Below the pieces are notes generated by a model that worked only from the letters and a program-made list of their open reading frames with translations, made no database searches and was not told the DNA's origin. DNA of 64,000 nucleotides from Epiperipatus broadwayi (lineage: Eukaryota > Onychophora > Udeonychophora > Euonychophora > Peripatidae). The position numbers and the translations under genes were made by a program. Positions 1 through 13,282 of the stretch are shown here, piece after piece (position 1 is the stretch's first letter; each line of letters opens with the position of its first letter). The DNA lies in NCBI GenBank assembly GCA_028023455.1, contig JAQFVV010000158.1:372001-436000 (forward strand), given 5' to 3'.

Positions 1-2087
1 TTTATAATCATACAATAATTAATACCAATATCTCACGACTTTTTTTTATTCATAATCATATGTTTCCAAAAGCAGATCTCTTCGTTTTACTCTAGAGTAA
101 TCTTAGTAAGTATGAGAGTATTATAGCACTTTTCTATATCATCCATTGATTATTCAAGCTTATAGTAGATATCTCTAAATTAGAGTAAAGGGATCTCTTC
201 TTGGATGTATAATAGCATCGGCTTATCAGTTCAGTACCTCTAATATTTTTCATTAAATTAATTTGAGCTGAGTTGATGCTTTGAAATATTCAATATTACC
301 CTGCTTTCATGAAATTTAGTAGCTATTCAATTGTTTATTTATTTGTTAGAATTTTTCATTAAAAAGAAAATTTTATTAGTAAATCCAAATTTGTTTCTGT
401 CAATCCATTATATATGTATAAGAGAATCTTGCCAATTACTATCTATCATACTATAGATTATTTAATGATATTTAAAAAATAGACCAGTACCATATGTGAT
501 TAAAATTTAATTTTAGTGTTCTCTAAATGAAAAGTGTATTACATCTAAAAAATGTAGGTGTATTCAATTCAGATCTAAACCTATTTAATAATCATACCAT
601 CTACATCTATTAATTATTTGAGCTTACACTAGATGGCAGAACTGGAGTAGTATAAACAGAGTTTGCTTCTGAAAGGTGCTTCAATTATGTATGAATTTTA
701 TGATAAACATTCTGGCACTTCTTGTCCAATTCTAATTATCCTAGGATGTATATTTTTTAATTAAAGACAACAGCTAAATAACCATTTACTAATACTAAAG
801 AGCTGTTTGTTATTCGAATGATAGAGTTAATAGTGATAAGCTTGACATAATTGATGCAACAATAGTCATATTGTCCATATGAACTATCACCCATATATTT
901 GACTATTGCTATATTTTTATTGCAATATTTGAAAACAGTTGAAAACAAATTCACTATTGTGATATTTTCTTACTATCTGTACCACAAACGATAAATGCAA
1001 TGAAATATGATGACAAATAAACAATTTTCCATATAATTATTATTATAGCAGCTACTAATTTATGAGATAGAAAACATTAACACATTTGATTAAAAAAAAA
1101 CAGCATATATTAAGTGATAATCAAAATTAAAATGATCTGTGAAAATATACCATTTAAAGCTTTGCATATCATGCTATTCTAATGAAGTTAAAATTATGTT
1201 TTGTTTTTATTTAGGAGATATCTAATATATTGAGAAAGTGTTAAAATTAAAATTAAACAGGTTTAATTTTAATAGCAACAATATCAATTGTCTTTTTTTT
1301 TTTTTTTTTTAGTGCTTACTTAATACACTTTCAAAAACAATTCTCTTCAGCCTACTCTAGAGTAATTTCTCACTTTTAGTTACGGGTTTAAATTCAGCTC
1401 TGATAAAAATCAGTTAAAAACTGGTTTGGTGATAAAAATATTGTAGTACACTGCCATATGGTGTACATTGATTTCTCAAGATTATATTAGATGACTTTAG
1501 AATAAAGTTATGTTTAATTTTTTTTTTTTTTAAGTATTTGTGATTTTTGATCGAATGTCTTCAATTGTTTATCAATTTCCTTCTTCAGGTTTTTCTAAGT
1601 AGCACAAATAAAAAATACTCTTTTTAATTAATCGGTCATTTAATTCTTTATTTATTCGGTCATCTTTATTGCAATTACACTCCAATCTTAATGATTCTAT
1701 GAATACTTATCTAATGGCGCATGTCCTTGATCACGACAGATCTATTTATTTTATACTTAAATATCTTACACGGGATTATTTTCTAGTAGCCAAAGGTTTT
1801 AACTAAATTGGAAATAAAATATATATTCTTTTTAATTAATCTTTAAGTTAATAAAAAAAAAAAAACTCGCAAAGTATCTTCCTGTGGTGAGCAAGGAAAG
1901 GATTGCTAATTTAGTTGTGAATGCTGTGAGAATAAATAATTTTCAATACAAATTATAATTTTGACTTTTAAATAGTGTATATATATATAAAATAATATAA
2001 AATTATTGCTCTCATTAATTACTACTAAGAAGTTTGTCTGCGTGTATGTATATATATAAACACTTTCGCCGATATGTATAGAAGAAG
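1..2087. other. No gene recognised
   Basis: AT-rich DNA with poly(T) runs. The short open readings here have no recognisable motif. Nothing repetitive was noted apart from homopolymer tracts. Confidence 0.6.
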
Positions 2088-2142
2088 AGGCATCAATACT
2101 CATATTAGATGATGGAAATAATCCAATATAAAAATACAACAT
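2088..2142. repeat. End fragment of the 50.2-kb foldback family
   Basis: CATCAATACTCATATTAGAT and GATGGAAATAATCCAATATA match the right outer arm of the hairpin at 50.2 kb. The inner arm and loop are missing. An open reading on the minus strand across it has no recognisable domain. Confidence 0.65.
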
Positions 2143-3277
2143 GCATATAGGTAATTTTGTTTTTTTTAATAATTAAAATTAGGGATAAAATACGCATATT
2201 ACAAAATAAGCACAACAAGAAAAAGTATTATATAAAAACATATTTGTTTATCATATTAATTCGATTGTGGGTTGAACTTTTGTAGGATAATACACCTTTT
2301 ACTGGGGCACTTATGTTAAGCTGAATACTGTATTTTTCAAGAGATGTCTGAATTATTAAAAGTTAATTCAAACTCACATTGTAAGTTTTTGAAGTGAATG
2401 ATTAGAAAAATTATGATATCTTGAATTAATAATAATTACATGTATATAGAAATGTCAGGTAATAAAAATTATTTATTCATGGAGCAACTATGGCAACACT
2501 AAATTATACAAAACTATTCCTGGAAAGGAAATTTAATCGTAAGGTCGATAAATAATATCAATAAGTGGAATCATTTATTTATGAAGAAAGTGCAAGAAAG
2601 GTAAAGATTGAATTTGACAAGAAAATATGGGAGTCAGCCTTTTGAAAAAAAGAGGACATTTGATAAAAAAGAATTTAAAATAAATTTTTAAGTATAAATA
2701 AAATTTTCAAGAAAAATGGGAAAAGGAGATATATACTTCCTTCAAATGATATCCAAGATCTTTTATATCATTTCTTATAGAATTATTTTAATGCACTATG
2801 AATTGCTTTGTTTTTCACATATCAAAAACACAAGAATGTGGCATAATTTAAATTTCCAAAGAAATGCTAAACATTATTTTAATCCCTACATATGCAAGAG
2901 CCCCAAACTGATAAAATCTCAAATAATGGCAGAGCTGTTCATTGATTCAGTTATTTATTCAAAGATTAGTAAATAAACATAGCAGTATTGGAGACTAGCA
3001 ATACGAATACAAGTTAGATTGTATGGTTTTGAATATCTTCTTTGATAAGTAACTATTTATAATGTTTATTTAAAATGGCATTGAGTTATTAAAATATCAG
3101 TAATCAATTTGCTGCATCAATTATGAAATAAATAATTTACATTATTAATCAGTCATTAGTTAGTCAAAATCAATAAATCAATTACTGTATTTACTTATAA
3201 TCTAAGTATATTTTTTCTATTATATAAATAAAGTCTTCCTAAAATATCTTGTATATGCTGTAGGTCCCTCAAAGGCA

Positions 3278-3287
3278 GAAACAGTCA

Positions 3288-3321
<34 letters not shown>

Positions 3322-3331
3322 TGACTGTTTC
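3278..3331. repeat. TA-centred hairpin
   Basis: GAAACAGTCATGA at the left and its exact complement TCATGACTGTTTC at the right surround a pure TA run. The whole 54 bases can fold on themselves. Confidence 0.9.
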
Positions 3332-3342
3332 TATATAGATAT

Positions 3343-3386
3343 GCATATTAGTTAATATATATATATATATATATTAACTAATATGC
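3343..3386. repeat. Second TA-centred hairpin
   Basis: GCATATTAGTTAAT, a TA run, and ATTAACTAATATGC. It begins 12 bases after the previous hairpin, with unrelated arm sequence. Confidence 0.9.
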
Positions 3387-5062
3387 AGCATCTATATTTA
3401 AATATAATAAACTGAATAGATGCAATCTTCCAATCACAGGACTGTCAATATTTTTCATTCAATCGTCATATTATGCAAAACCTGATCAATCATTCTGAAG
3501 GATGCATATAATTTGACAATTCTCTTTAGTGGCTTAGGGCAACATTAATTTCCCATGTACCATAGCAATCATTCTTCATATATTAAGATCTTAAATATGG
3601 CTAACACAATTTTAAAGTGCCAATAATAAACACAAAACTCTGTAAATCAATCTATTTTTATACAGCAATATAAAATAGACTAGTTCATAAAAAACTATGA
3701 AATTATGTCAGTAGTATATTAGAAATAATATCTGTAGAATGATTGCTTTGGAATCCTATGTAGATTATGAAATTGTTTGATTTGAAATATATGTACCTTG
3801 CAAAACAGTTCATTTTTTTCTCAATATATGCTGATCAAACAAAGAATTCTTGGCAACATTGTGTATCTTTTCAACTTGTTAAGAATCAAAAATAAACATT
3901 GCATAGTTTCAACAAATCTCTAAAGACTGATATATCAAAAGCCATGCATACTTTGCTTTATGTTACTTAGTGCAATGATAGAATGATGAATTCAGGAACT
4001 TATATCCTTGGATCATGATTCCAGCTATGTCACTTCCAGAATTCAAGCTTTTATATATACTTAAGCAATAAATTATTTATTGAAATCTCAGTTGTCACTA
4101 TAATAGCAATGTTATAAGAAAAATTATGTTGAAGATCAATAATGTAAATTGTTTGATATTTTATAATATTTGAATTAGAAAGTTTTAAAGCTACAATATT
4201 ATAATTACTTACCAGTTACTTCACTCAAATTGCACATGGCAAAGAGAAATTATATAAACAATGATAATCAAGTTAACAGAAACAAATTATCAATGTGTTT
4301 CAAAACTTATACACTCTGACATTCTACTCTTGAGTCATCTATTTGTAAATATAAGTGATCAGTAGATATCATATAATAGGATCAATCAAATCCCACACTA
4401 TTAAGGAACCTTGCAATTTACACATATATATCCAAAAATCACTTTATCTTTTTCAAAAATAATGATTTAAAGTTTCAGTCATGCTGATTTTAAATCTAAG
4501 CCAATTGCTTCCATACCTATTTTAATTCTGAGATTAATCAATGATAATATACTGTAAATATTCCAACAAAGCATTATATAATTCTCAATTAACATTTAAA
4601 ATTGATATTAATGAATGGATTCTAACTATCACTCTTTCTCAGAGCAACCATATTTCAAAAATATTTAAGAAATATTAGATGATCTATGAATTTCCAATAA
4701 CCATATTTAAATTCTTTAATGTTATTTGAAGTTATGATTTGATAATTTTAATCATCCTAGGACTTAGAAACCAAACTTTGATATTAAAAATTAAATATAT
4801 ATGGCTTCTGACTTGCCAATCAGTGCTTCCTATACAATCCAAAAGTTTAATTGATAGTGTCATCTGTTGCCTATTAACTGCTTACATTTACATTAGATGA
4901 CTCTTAAATAGTGTTGTAGAATGGATTACTATTCTTATAGAAAATATTAAATATATGATAAGAGGGTTATATGATTGTCCAATAGATGTATGCCAGGTTT
5001 TACCAAAAATTTAAAGGTGCAAGCAGGAAAAATGTAACAAAAACCCTAAAATATATTATAAC

Positions 5063-5138
5063 TACTTATGTGTTCAAGTGTATCAGTGTTATGAGATAGT
5101 GTGGAGAGTGGTGGGTCATGTAAAAGTTTGTGCTCATA

Positions 5139-5145
<7 letters not shown>
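5063..5145. repeat. Fragment of the foldback family, one arm
   Basis: TATGTGTTCAAGTGTATCAG, TGTTATGAGATAGTGTGGAG and TTTGTGCTCATATACCCTATA match the right arm of the 16.9-kb element. Its terminal ATATAT part merges with the long TA microsatellite that follows. Confidence 0.8.

Positions 5146-5216
<71 letters not shown>
5142..5216. repeat. TA microsatellite
   Basis: About 37 uninterrupted TA units. It begins exactly where a foldback-family end (CCCTATATA) stops, so it probably grew from that terminal sequence. The open reading across it is low-complexity YIYIYI and is not a gene. Confidence 0.95.
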
Positions 5217-5218
<2 letters not shown>

Positions 5219-5220
5219 TA

Positions 5221-5408
5221 ACCTTAATTGTTCTGCCAAACTTTGGTAGTGCTACACTCTATAGCCTCACGTTTGTGGCGCTAATTCTAGCCTTAATTGT
5301 TCTGCCAAACTTTAGTAGTGCTAAACTCTATAGCCTCACGTTTGTGGCGCTAATTCTAACATGAACAGTTGCCTCACGTTTGTGGCGCTAATTCTAACAT
5401 GAACAGTT
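5221..5408. repeat. 69-bp tandem repeat with a shorter 41-bp variant
   Basis: Units at 5221-5289 and 5290-5358 differ at only a few bases (CCTTAATTGTTCTGCCAAAC ... TTTGTGGCGCTAATTCTA). Part of the unit (GCCTCACGTTTGTGGCGCTA) then repeats once more with ACATGAACAGTT inserted, at a spacing of 41. Confidence 0.9.
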
Positions 5409-5612
5409 CTATAAAAGGCAGCTTCACGTTGTATATGTCATCTTTGACATTATTTAGTTTCCCTAAACTCTAACTACTGTGGTGCAGCCAAACTTTAACA
5501 TTTTAAATAAAGCAACCTCACACTTATTTAATCTTTATAAAACTCTCATTTATATCAAGTAGCTAGTCAGTTAAATTTTATATTTTAGGATCAAATGTAT
5601 ACCGGGGCGCCA

Positions 5613-8054
5613 AATTGCAGCTATAAATGGTAACCAGTTCTCATTTATATCTGACTGGAGAGAACTCTGTAATGAATGCAAAGGACTCATAATTTATGTT
5701 CAATAGCTACAATTATATAACACGGAATGTCTGTGTTATGTTCTCTAATCAGAGAGTTCCTAATCTTATTTCTTTCTCACATATATTTTTAGATCAACTA
5801 TAAATTCATGATCCCTATTTTCTAATAATGGAATAATTTAGTATAGTATAATAATGTTGTTATACCAAGCTACTTGACTTCCAAACTAGCTCTGAGATCA
5901 AAATTGAATTGCTCTTTCTCAAGGTCTAGATCTATCAAGAGGTGCCCATATAAATGATTATATTGCAATGGATATGATCCCATATCTGCCAAATAAAATT
6001 TAATAAAAGTTCAATAGTGGGAATCACTCTGAACACCTGAGAGCAGGAAAGGGATTTTATGTCTGCTCCCAGCATTCAACACATTACAATGAATCAAAAT
6101 TTAAATTGATCAACTTAATTTAACTATTCCCTGTCATTTTATTCTGTTATTTCTAATTTATCTTTAATTGATAACCTTAACAAATTTTATTTTGCTGAAG
6201 TAAACTATGGAAGTAAACCATGGACATGATTCAGATAATTAATTAAATTTTACTTATGAAAGTAAATTACGGAAATAACCGTAAACTAGATTAAGCAAAT
6301 TAATCATAACAATAAATTATATAAACTGAAGTCTATAAAATGACTTATATAAAATGAATTATATTACTCAAATATGGCAGTATTAAATTACTATTGTAAA
6401 TCAATAATGAAAATAAAGTATTAATGTCAAATTGACCATGTGAATCGAATATGGAAACAAGATAATAATAACTACTGCAAATCGATTTTGGAAACAAAGC
6501 ATCATTATAAAATAATTAACTAAATTTAAAATATAACTCATATTACCTTAAATATAGGTGCTGGATATACGGATTCTGGAGATATTTGAAACACCAAAAC
6601 ACAAAACACAATGTAATCTTATAACAATAATAAAACTTTATTACATGAAATAATAAATATAAAATTAAAACAAAACACACTAAATTGTAATATTGTTCCA
6701 CAAATATATGCTTCTGATCTATGTTTGAGTTAACTAATTTCTTGGATGACTCACTTTTGGTTTTGACCCATTCATTTATTATAAATGATTAATAACAATC
6801 ACAAATACAGACGCTGGAAACAGAATTTCGTATATTTTAGCTTTAAGAAATCTTAGCTTGAGAGAGAAGAAAACCTACAAATCTCTACCTCCCCCTCCTT
6901 TTAATCGTAAACATTGTCTATTGGACTATTCCAAAATATTATATTCGTTTCAATTATCTTAACCAGCAATGTGAAATAATTTGAAAATTTAAATCATTTT
7001 ATTAAGTAATAATTTTCACATTTCTAATGAAGAAGGATTATACGTCACAAAATTTACCCTACTAAATCTTACAAACGGGTTTAAATTCAAAACCCACACT
7101 TTCACATTCATGCTTGTCAGATCTTTACATTTTGACTGTATATATCGTAACTAGTTCGGTATGCCCACCCAGCTTGACGACCTCAATTTACCATCATTCA
7201 AAAAAAATCAATATAGATCGGTCAGTTTATTACCTAAAATCCTTGTCATCTTCCTCATACATATATATCTGACTGAATCCTTATCCTTTCCGGGCAACAT
7301 TGGTATGTCTCAGATAAGAAAAACTCTCTTCACACCACATTACCATACAGCGTCTATAACTCGATAAGGGAAATATAACAACTACAACGGTATCGACTTT
7401 AAACTTAAACGATTTGCTTGAGCCAGGGAGAGATCTATCCTAAGATCCAGAATTGTGTAAAGAGCTTGTCTTAGACACTTATTCCCTATATTGGCTTGCA
7501 ACATTTTCTGTACTTAAACAGTAACTTTATTACTGATTCCCTATCTTAATAAATAAATGGAAACTTAGTCCTCTAACTGCTATGGTATCTATAAATCTGG
7601 AGACAACCATTTCTCATCCATTGGGTGGTAGGATTACTTTCATTAGTAATGATAAGCATTTATAACTCTAAATCTGCCCACACATACATCGATTCTAGTC
7701 TAGATAATGACAAGACTAACCGGATCTCAAATCAATACATAGATGAATTATTTTAATTTTAACCGGTCAAGCCAATAACATACCTAATATCTATATCAAT
7801 AACAGATCAACACTCACAGCATAATAATGGGTTTTATGACCATCCTCTCACTCTTCATTATTTACTATTAAGCATAATTAAAATTTTGTTAAGAGTAATA
7901 AAATATTTATATCATTTCTCTCTTTACTTTTAAGTCTAAATTTACGTGAGCATCTATATTCAAATGGTATCAAAATCATTTTTTTTTCTTTCCTTCACAT
8001 TTTAAACATAAACAAAATATTAAATTAAATAATCTAGTGATCAGAGTGTTACAT
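5613..8054 (-). repeat. Possible LTR, minus strand
   Basis: On the minus strand, TGTAACACTCTGATCAC begins at about 8054, like the start of many gypsy LTRs, and the stretch ends near 5613 next to TGGCGCCCCGGTATACAT (5612 down to 5595), which looks like a primer binding site. Minus-strand AATAAA occurs in between (near 7525). No second LTR, gag or pol is seen, so a truncated element is only a proposal. Confidence 0.25.
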
Positions 8055-8059
8055 AGCAT

Positions 8060-10250
8060 ATAAACAAAAAATGACATATAATACTAATAATAATAATAAT
8101 AATAAAATAAATAAATGACATATTATATTAATGAAATAAATGAAGAATAAATATCAGTATTACAGACAGTCTCTCTAAATTTCTCTTTTCTTCCACAGTT
8201 CATTAATTAATTACTATATTTGGTTCATTTTACTTGAGATAGCTATCAATTGCACCTCAGACAGTTAACTTTACTTAAAAACGCACAGACAGTCATTTGA
8301 ATTAAGATCGATATAAAACGTAGATAGTTAGTTACTTTAAAATTTGTAGATATTTAAATCAGAATGTAGATACAGTATAGTTAATAAATTTAAAAAGTTC
8401 TGCTGTTACCTTCCACTTGATGATTCTTCCTGAGATTGGATTCACTTTGTTCTCCTTTCTTCTTTTCTTTGATTGTAGATATTTAAAGGTTCAAACTATG
8501 GCAATAAGCAGCTTTTGATTACTAACATGAATAAACTTTCTTTTTAAAAACATTATAATAGAAGATCGTTGTAATTCTTTAAACGAATCTTAAATAGCCA
8601 TATAAATGGAATTGATCTTTTAATTTGACAGAAGAAATTTGACCATTTTCTCCTTATAGGAGATTTTATAAGTAGATTGGATAAAATTTGAGCAGACAAT
8701 AACTTATCAAAAGTTGACTTCTTCATGATTAATTTTGAGAAGACAGAGATATGCACCATGATTCTTGAATTAGAACTTCATATTTGGGTCTACTATACAA
8801 TTTGATTTCATTATTAAAATTGTATAGAAAAATTTAAAAAACTTACAAAATATATACTTTTAGATATTAATTTTTAGTTATAGTTAGCTAGCTTAGTTTC
8901 AATCAGCAAAAGTTTCTTTTTTCTCCCCCTTCTCCTTTGTTCTTTTAGTTTTTATAGTTTAAAAGAAAAAAAGAAAGTCTGTTACCCCCTCCCCCAGTGA
9001 TTTCTTCCCAAGTCTAGTCATAAAACAATTTCCATTCAGAGCCATTACTCTCACCAAGGTGTTATCCTTCCTAATCGTTTCTCTTTGATCTTAAACCAGA
9101 TCTTTTTTAATTAACATGTCTCTGGTCAATTTATGAAATTTAGTTTTAAAGACGGTATAATTAAAACATAAGCTTGCTAACACTTGTTTTGGTCAAACAA
9201 AGACGACAGTCATTCCATCTAAATAATTTCTTATTTAGATTTACATTTTTAATAATTTAAAGAAAAAAATTATTTCAGTTTCTTTAAAGGAAAGAGAAAA
9301 AATCAACCCATATGTCTGCATTACACACACACATACACTGTACAGACTATCAAACATAAAACTGATTGTTTAGATTATGAGAACAAAATATCTCTCACAA
9401 TTGCTTATAATTTCAAGCATATAAATTTATAATTTTTAGATAATCATAACCATAAATATCTACCACAATCTCCTATAACTGTAAACTTATTCTCTGTTAA
9501 CTAAAGCCACTGACAAAATGATTCACTCTTACTTCTCAGCAACTCTTTAGTAATACCTTGCAGACAAACACACAAACTGTCTCTATATCTGTTACTTGTA
9601 ATCTATATAGCCATTACTTTCTCAAGCCAAAACTTTAACCCCTCTTTATCCAAAAAAAAAAAATTTCCATCATTACTTAAGTTTATCATATTTGGTTTAG
9701 ATGGAATAAACCAAAGGGTTATAATATATATATATTACATATATAGACACAGGTATATAATAAGCCTGTGTTTCAGTTTTAACTACTTAAATACATTCAG
9801 TTTAAAATGAAATATATAAAGATGTTGGTGTAATAATTCTTAAAGCATTTATCAACCAGTGGCAGAAAAAAATCTTCAGCAATATTTAATTTGGGTGGTT
9901 ATAAGTTTGAGAATGTAAATTAACTAAGTAAAAAGATTGATTTAAATGCTGAAGTGCGACACAGAATCAATATTATCTGCTGATTTTAGAAAATTAAAAG
10001 GTACGTTATTTTATTATTAGAATATAACTACTGTAACTAAATTAGTTGTATATAATGGTATTATTTTATCTAATTTTTTGTGTGAAAGTGAGGCCACAAT
10101 GAATAAAGACTTCAGAAAAAAATTCATTTAAGGATTCTCTATGAAAATGTGAAAATATGTTGGCATGATCATAAGATCAATCACTATATTTTTCAGCTTT
10201 CTGGATGAGATAATATAGAATCTACTACTGTAAAATTATGATTTTATATC
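8060..10250. other. No gene recognised
   Basis: Pyrimidine-rich patches (for example about 8920-9010 and 9580-9650) within AT-rich DNA, plus a (CA)n-like ACACACACATACA near 9326. Only the foldback end fragment at 9716 is identifiable. Confidence 0.55.
9716..9786. repeat. Fragment of the foldback family, right end
   Basis: TATTACATATATAGACACAG and TATAATAAGCCTGTGTTTCA match the terminal 60 or so bases of the right arm of the 16.9-kb element. The rest of the element is absent. Confidence 0.75.
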
Positions 10251-10252
10251 AA

Positions 10253-10350
10253 GCATTGGTGGTTGTGAGGCCAGCGATGGCTGCTTTATAAGCAGTTGTC
10301 CCGGGTTAGTGGGTTCGCTTCCCTGCTGATGCTATGACACATGAGAAAAA
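10253..10350 (+). repeat. tRNA-derived SINE-like copy, diverged
   Basis: GCATTGGTGGTTGTGAGGCC begins a diverged head with an extra few bases, loop GCTTTATAAGC, B-box GGGTTCGCTTCC, closing GATGC, then TATGACACATG and AGAAAAAATAA. The tail identifies it as the same family as the copies at 21618 and 45117. Confidence 0.68.
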
Positions 10351-11744
10351 ATAATTATGATTTTGTTGAATAGGTTAAGTGATGTGAATTAATAATTCAA
10401 GATTTTTTTAAAAAGTATTTTATAATGGAAATTATTATCTTTATGGAAAAGGCTAAATGTCATTTATATTATAAAGATGATCTCATAGCCATTTTAAAGA
10501 CATATAATATTAATTACTTCCATTGTAATTATATAGCTGAGATTAGAATATTATGGAGAGCTATTGTTAAGTAAAGTATTGAAATTTTTCAGAGAGAGAA
10601 GTTTGCTTCAAATAAAGATAAAAAGCAGCACATCATATAAACAAAATAATCAATCAGCATTTTTTACAGGTGGTTATATTTATAATTTATAGATTTCTAT
10701 AATCATTGCTAAATTATTTTTAGTGTATTAATTTGTTTTCTTTCTATTTTTTTTCTTAAAGATAAAATTGCCATACTCATTAGTAAATGACCGCTGATGC
10801 TGATAAATATATCTTATGTAAAAGATATTGGCTTGGGTTCATGATCTTAGAGCGTGTGAAATTTTCATCACATAAAGGTTGATGATATCTGTTATATCAA
10901 TTTATATAATATAATCCTCAAATAATCTTGGGTATTTTAGTATCACCTAAGATTTAACAGTAGATGACAATTGAGTAGGGTAATGAAGTGGATTGCTGAA
11001 CAAAGCAGCTGTTAAATGTAAGCTGCAAGAGACATGTAATACTCAAAAATTTTAATACATAAAGAATGTTTATAAAGTATTAATTTCAGCTTTATATAAA
11101 TTTTTAAACGCACAAAATTCATTATGAAATTTTCGTTGTTGTTAATATTTTTTTTATTAATATCTGTAAGAGAAAGCTCTAATTTGTTACTAAGGTATAA
11201 AATTACTTCAATATCCATTGATAGTAATTGATTTATGTTATATAAAAATTGAAAATAAATATTATATTTTTAAATCTGTCTTCCAAAGTTCTTTAACATC
11301 CACAATAGTATATGCAAACAATATTTGAAAATTGTTTTTAGGCAAAACAGGAACTTTGTCTTTCTGTTCGTATTGAAACTGCATACTTTGACAAATTACT
11401 GTGATTGCTTTGAACATTATTTCTCCAATCATTTTCTTAAGAAAAATCTCTTGTTCTTTTCTAAAAATTTGTAATAAACATGAAAATGGTATAAGACCAT
11501 TGTAAGATTCATTAATCCTTTCTGTTTGGTTGAAAGGATTATACTACAAAACTACAAATATTGAAAAACTTCCAATTTTGAACAAAAAGTTTGCAATTAG
11601 TATCTTATTTCTCTATTACATTCTTCATCATTTGATAATTCATACAGAATTTCACATATTTGACCAATTTTATGTCAAAATAATCATAATCCATCAATTT
11701 GACTTTCCAAGTGTGTATCTGACAAAAAAGTAGAAATATGCTTT

Positions 11745-11945
11745 TTAGAAATGGACCAACATTATGTTGAAAGAGCAAAATGTTATAAGTTGTTTGAACA
11801 GTACCCCCCCTCCAAGGATTGTATATGAATTCACATTTACAGAATCATTAATTAGTAAATTTAAACTATGTGTAGTGCACAACACCCAAAGAGCATGGGA
11901 CTCATAATTAAAAACAATTTTTGTACACTTCTTCTTTCCCTTCAT
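11745..11945 (-). pseudogene. hAT/ZMYM-like transposase fragment
   Basis: A minus-strand frame containing ALWVLCTTHSLNLLINDSV, matching the C-x-x-H-S-L-N-L signature in the core of hAT transposases related to zinc finger MYM-type proteins. The neighbouring DNA (about 11.3-12.6 kb) has the same strand bias for short broken frames but no second motif that I trust. Clearly dead; no terminal repeats were identified. Confidence 0.55.
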
Positions 11946-13050
11946 GTTTATACCACTATTATGTCTTCTTATGTTGCAATTTTAAATTTCCATTTAGTTT
12001 TTTAACTACTGTATCACAAAGACTCTCTTCCATAATGTCGTGATATAAAATGTCTTCTATTTCAATATTATTTTCTCTACAAGACACAGAACATAATATC
12101 ACTGCCATTCATCCTGTTTTTATGTTCAGAGTACAGTCTAATATTTGCTCAAGTAATGAACTTTACACCCTTTTTTAAATCTTCTTTCTGTGTAAGTTAT
12201 CATGACAGAATTAAATTTTCCAAATAATTCAAATAATTTTTAAAAGTTCCCATTATCATTTTAAAAAATAGATCAAATGATTCTCTAAAATATAAACATA
12301 AATTTGTCAAGAAATTTTATCATTTCTATTATTCTCGTAGTAATAAATTTCCAATTTATTTTTTTTTCAATTTATGTTCATCTATTGTTGTTTTATTTTT
12401 CAAATTAATTTTAAATTCAGGTCATAATTTAATTTTTTTTTAAATGAGTCAAAATCATCTCAAATCTATGCAATGCTTTTACCAAACTTCTCTAATTCTT
12501 GTAGCCAGATATTGCAAATGGATTTGTGATACTTGATTTTGCTGTAAATAGCTAAGAACAAAAAATTGAATCTATAGAAGTAGAATATACCAGCCATAGA
12601 TCTTGACTAATATTCTCCATACATCAACTTTCAAAACATTATGTACAAATCACTATCATTAAAATCATTTTGGTACAATAAATGTATGATATGAATTGGA
12701 CCAATTTCTTTTATAACAATTCTTACTTTGTTAATAACTTGAAACCACATAGAATGATCTTCTATTTCAATTAATTGCAAAGTTGATAATGTAAAAGAAT
12801 TTAGAAACACATACTGCTGTCATTTTCTGCATATTTAGCTATCTTTTCATTCGTGACAATATCCTTTGATAATTTATCATTGATCTCTGGTATTTTAACA
12901 TATGTAAATAAAGTGACAACTTATTTTTTTATTAGCTTCTACCCTGTTAAATTTTCTTTTTCAGTTCCGGTAACTAGATTTTTTTTTTTAAATCCATTAT
13001 CTAAATTTTTCAAAAAATGGAATAAAAACTATTACTATTTTTATATATTA

Positions 13051-13282
13051 TTTGAACTCACATTTTCAATCACCCTTCATCTATCCACACTATCTCATAC
13101 AACTGATATACATGACCACACATATGTAGAAAAGATAAATAATCACCAACTGATGAGTGCTGGCTTAGCACAAAATACGTATATTGGTGATTATTTATCT
13201 TTTCTACATGTGTGTGGTCATGTATATCAGTTGTTTGAGATAGTGCGGATAGATGGAGGGTACTTGAAAATCTGAGTTCAAA
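13051..13282. mobile_element. Foldback/MITE relative, 232-bp palindrome
   Basis: Arms 13051-13149 and 13184-13282 are complementary (TTTGAACTCA outermost, AGATAAATAATCACCAA innermost) around a 34-base loop containing GTGCTGGCTTAGCAC. The shared words CCACACTATCTCAT and GAAAAGATAAATAATCACCA tie it to the element at 16.9 kb. The open reading across it is an artefact of the palindrome. Confidence 0.85.

Larger units (their letters stand above)
2150..5062. other. No gene recognised; two hairpins
   Basis: AT-rich DNA with the two TA-centred hairpins at 3.3 kb. An 86-residue open reading at 2716-2976 shows no domain and has the composition of random AT-rich sequence. Confidence 0.55.

Noticed and set aside
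2716-2976. 86-residue open reading
   Set aside because: No motif; composition of random AT-rich DNA.
5101-5364. 87-residue open reading
   Set aside because: Made of a TA microsatellite (YIYIYI) and two tandem repeat units; starts with GTG; no domain.
12853-13275. 140-residue open reading
   Set aside because: Its second half is the 13.05-kb palindrome and its first half is low-complexity; no recognisable motif.
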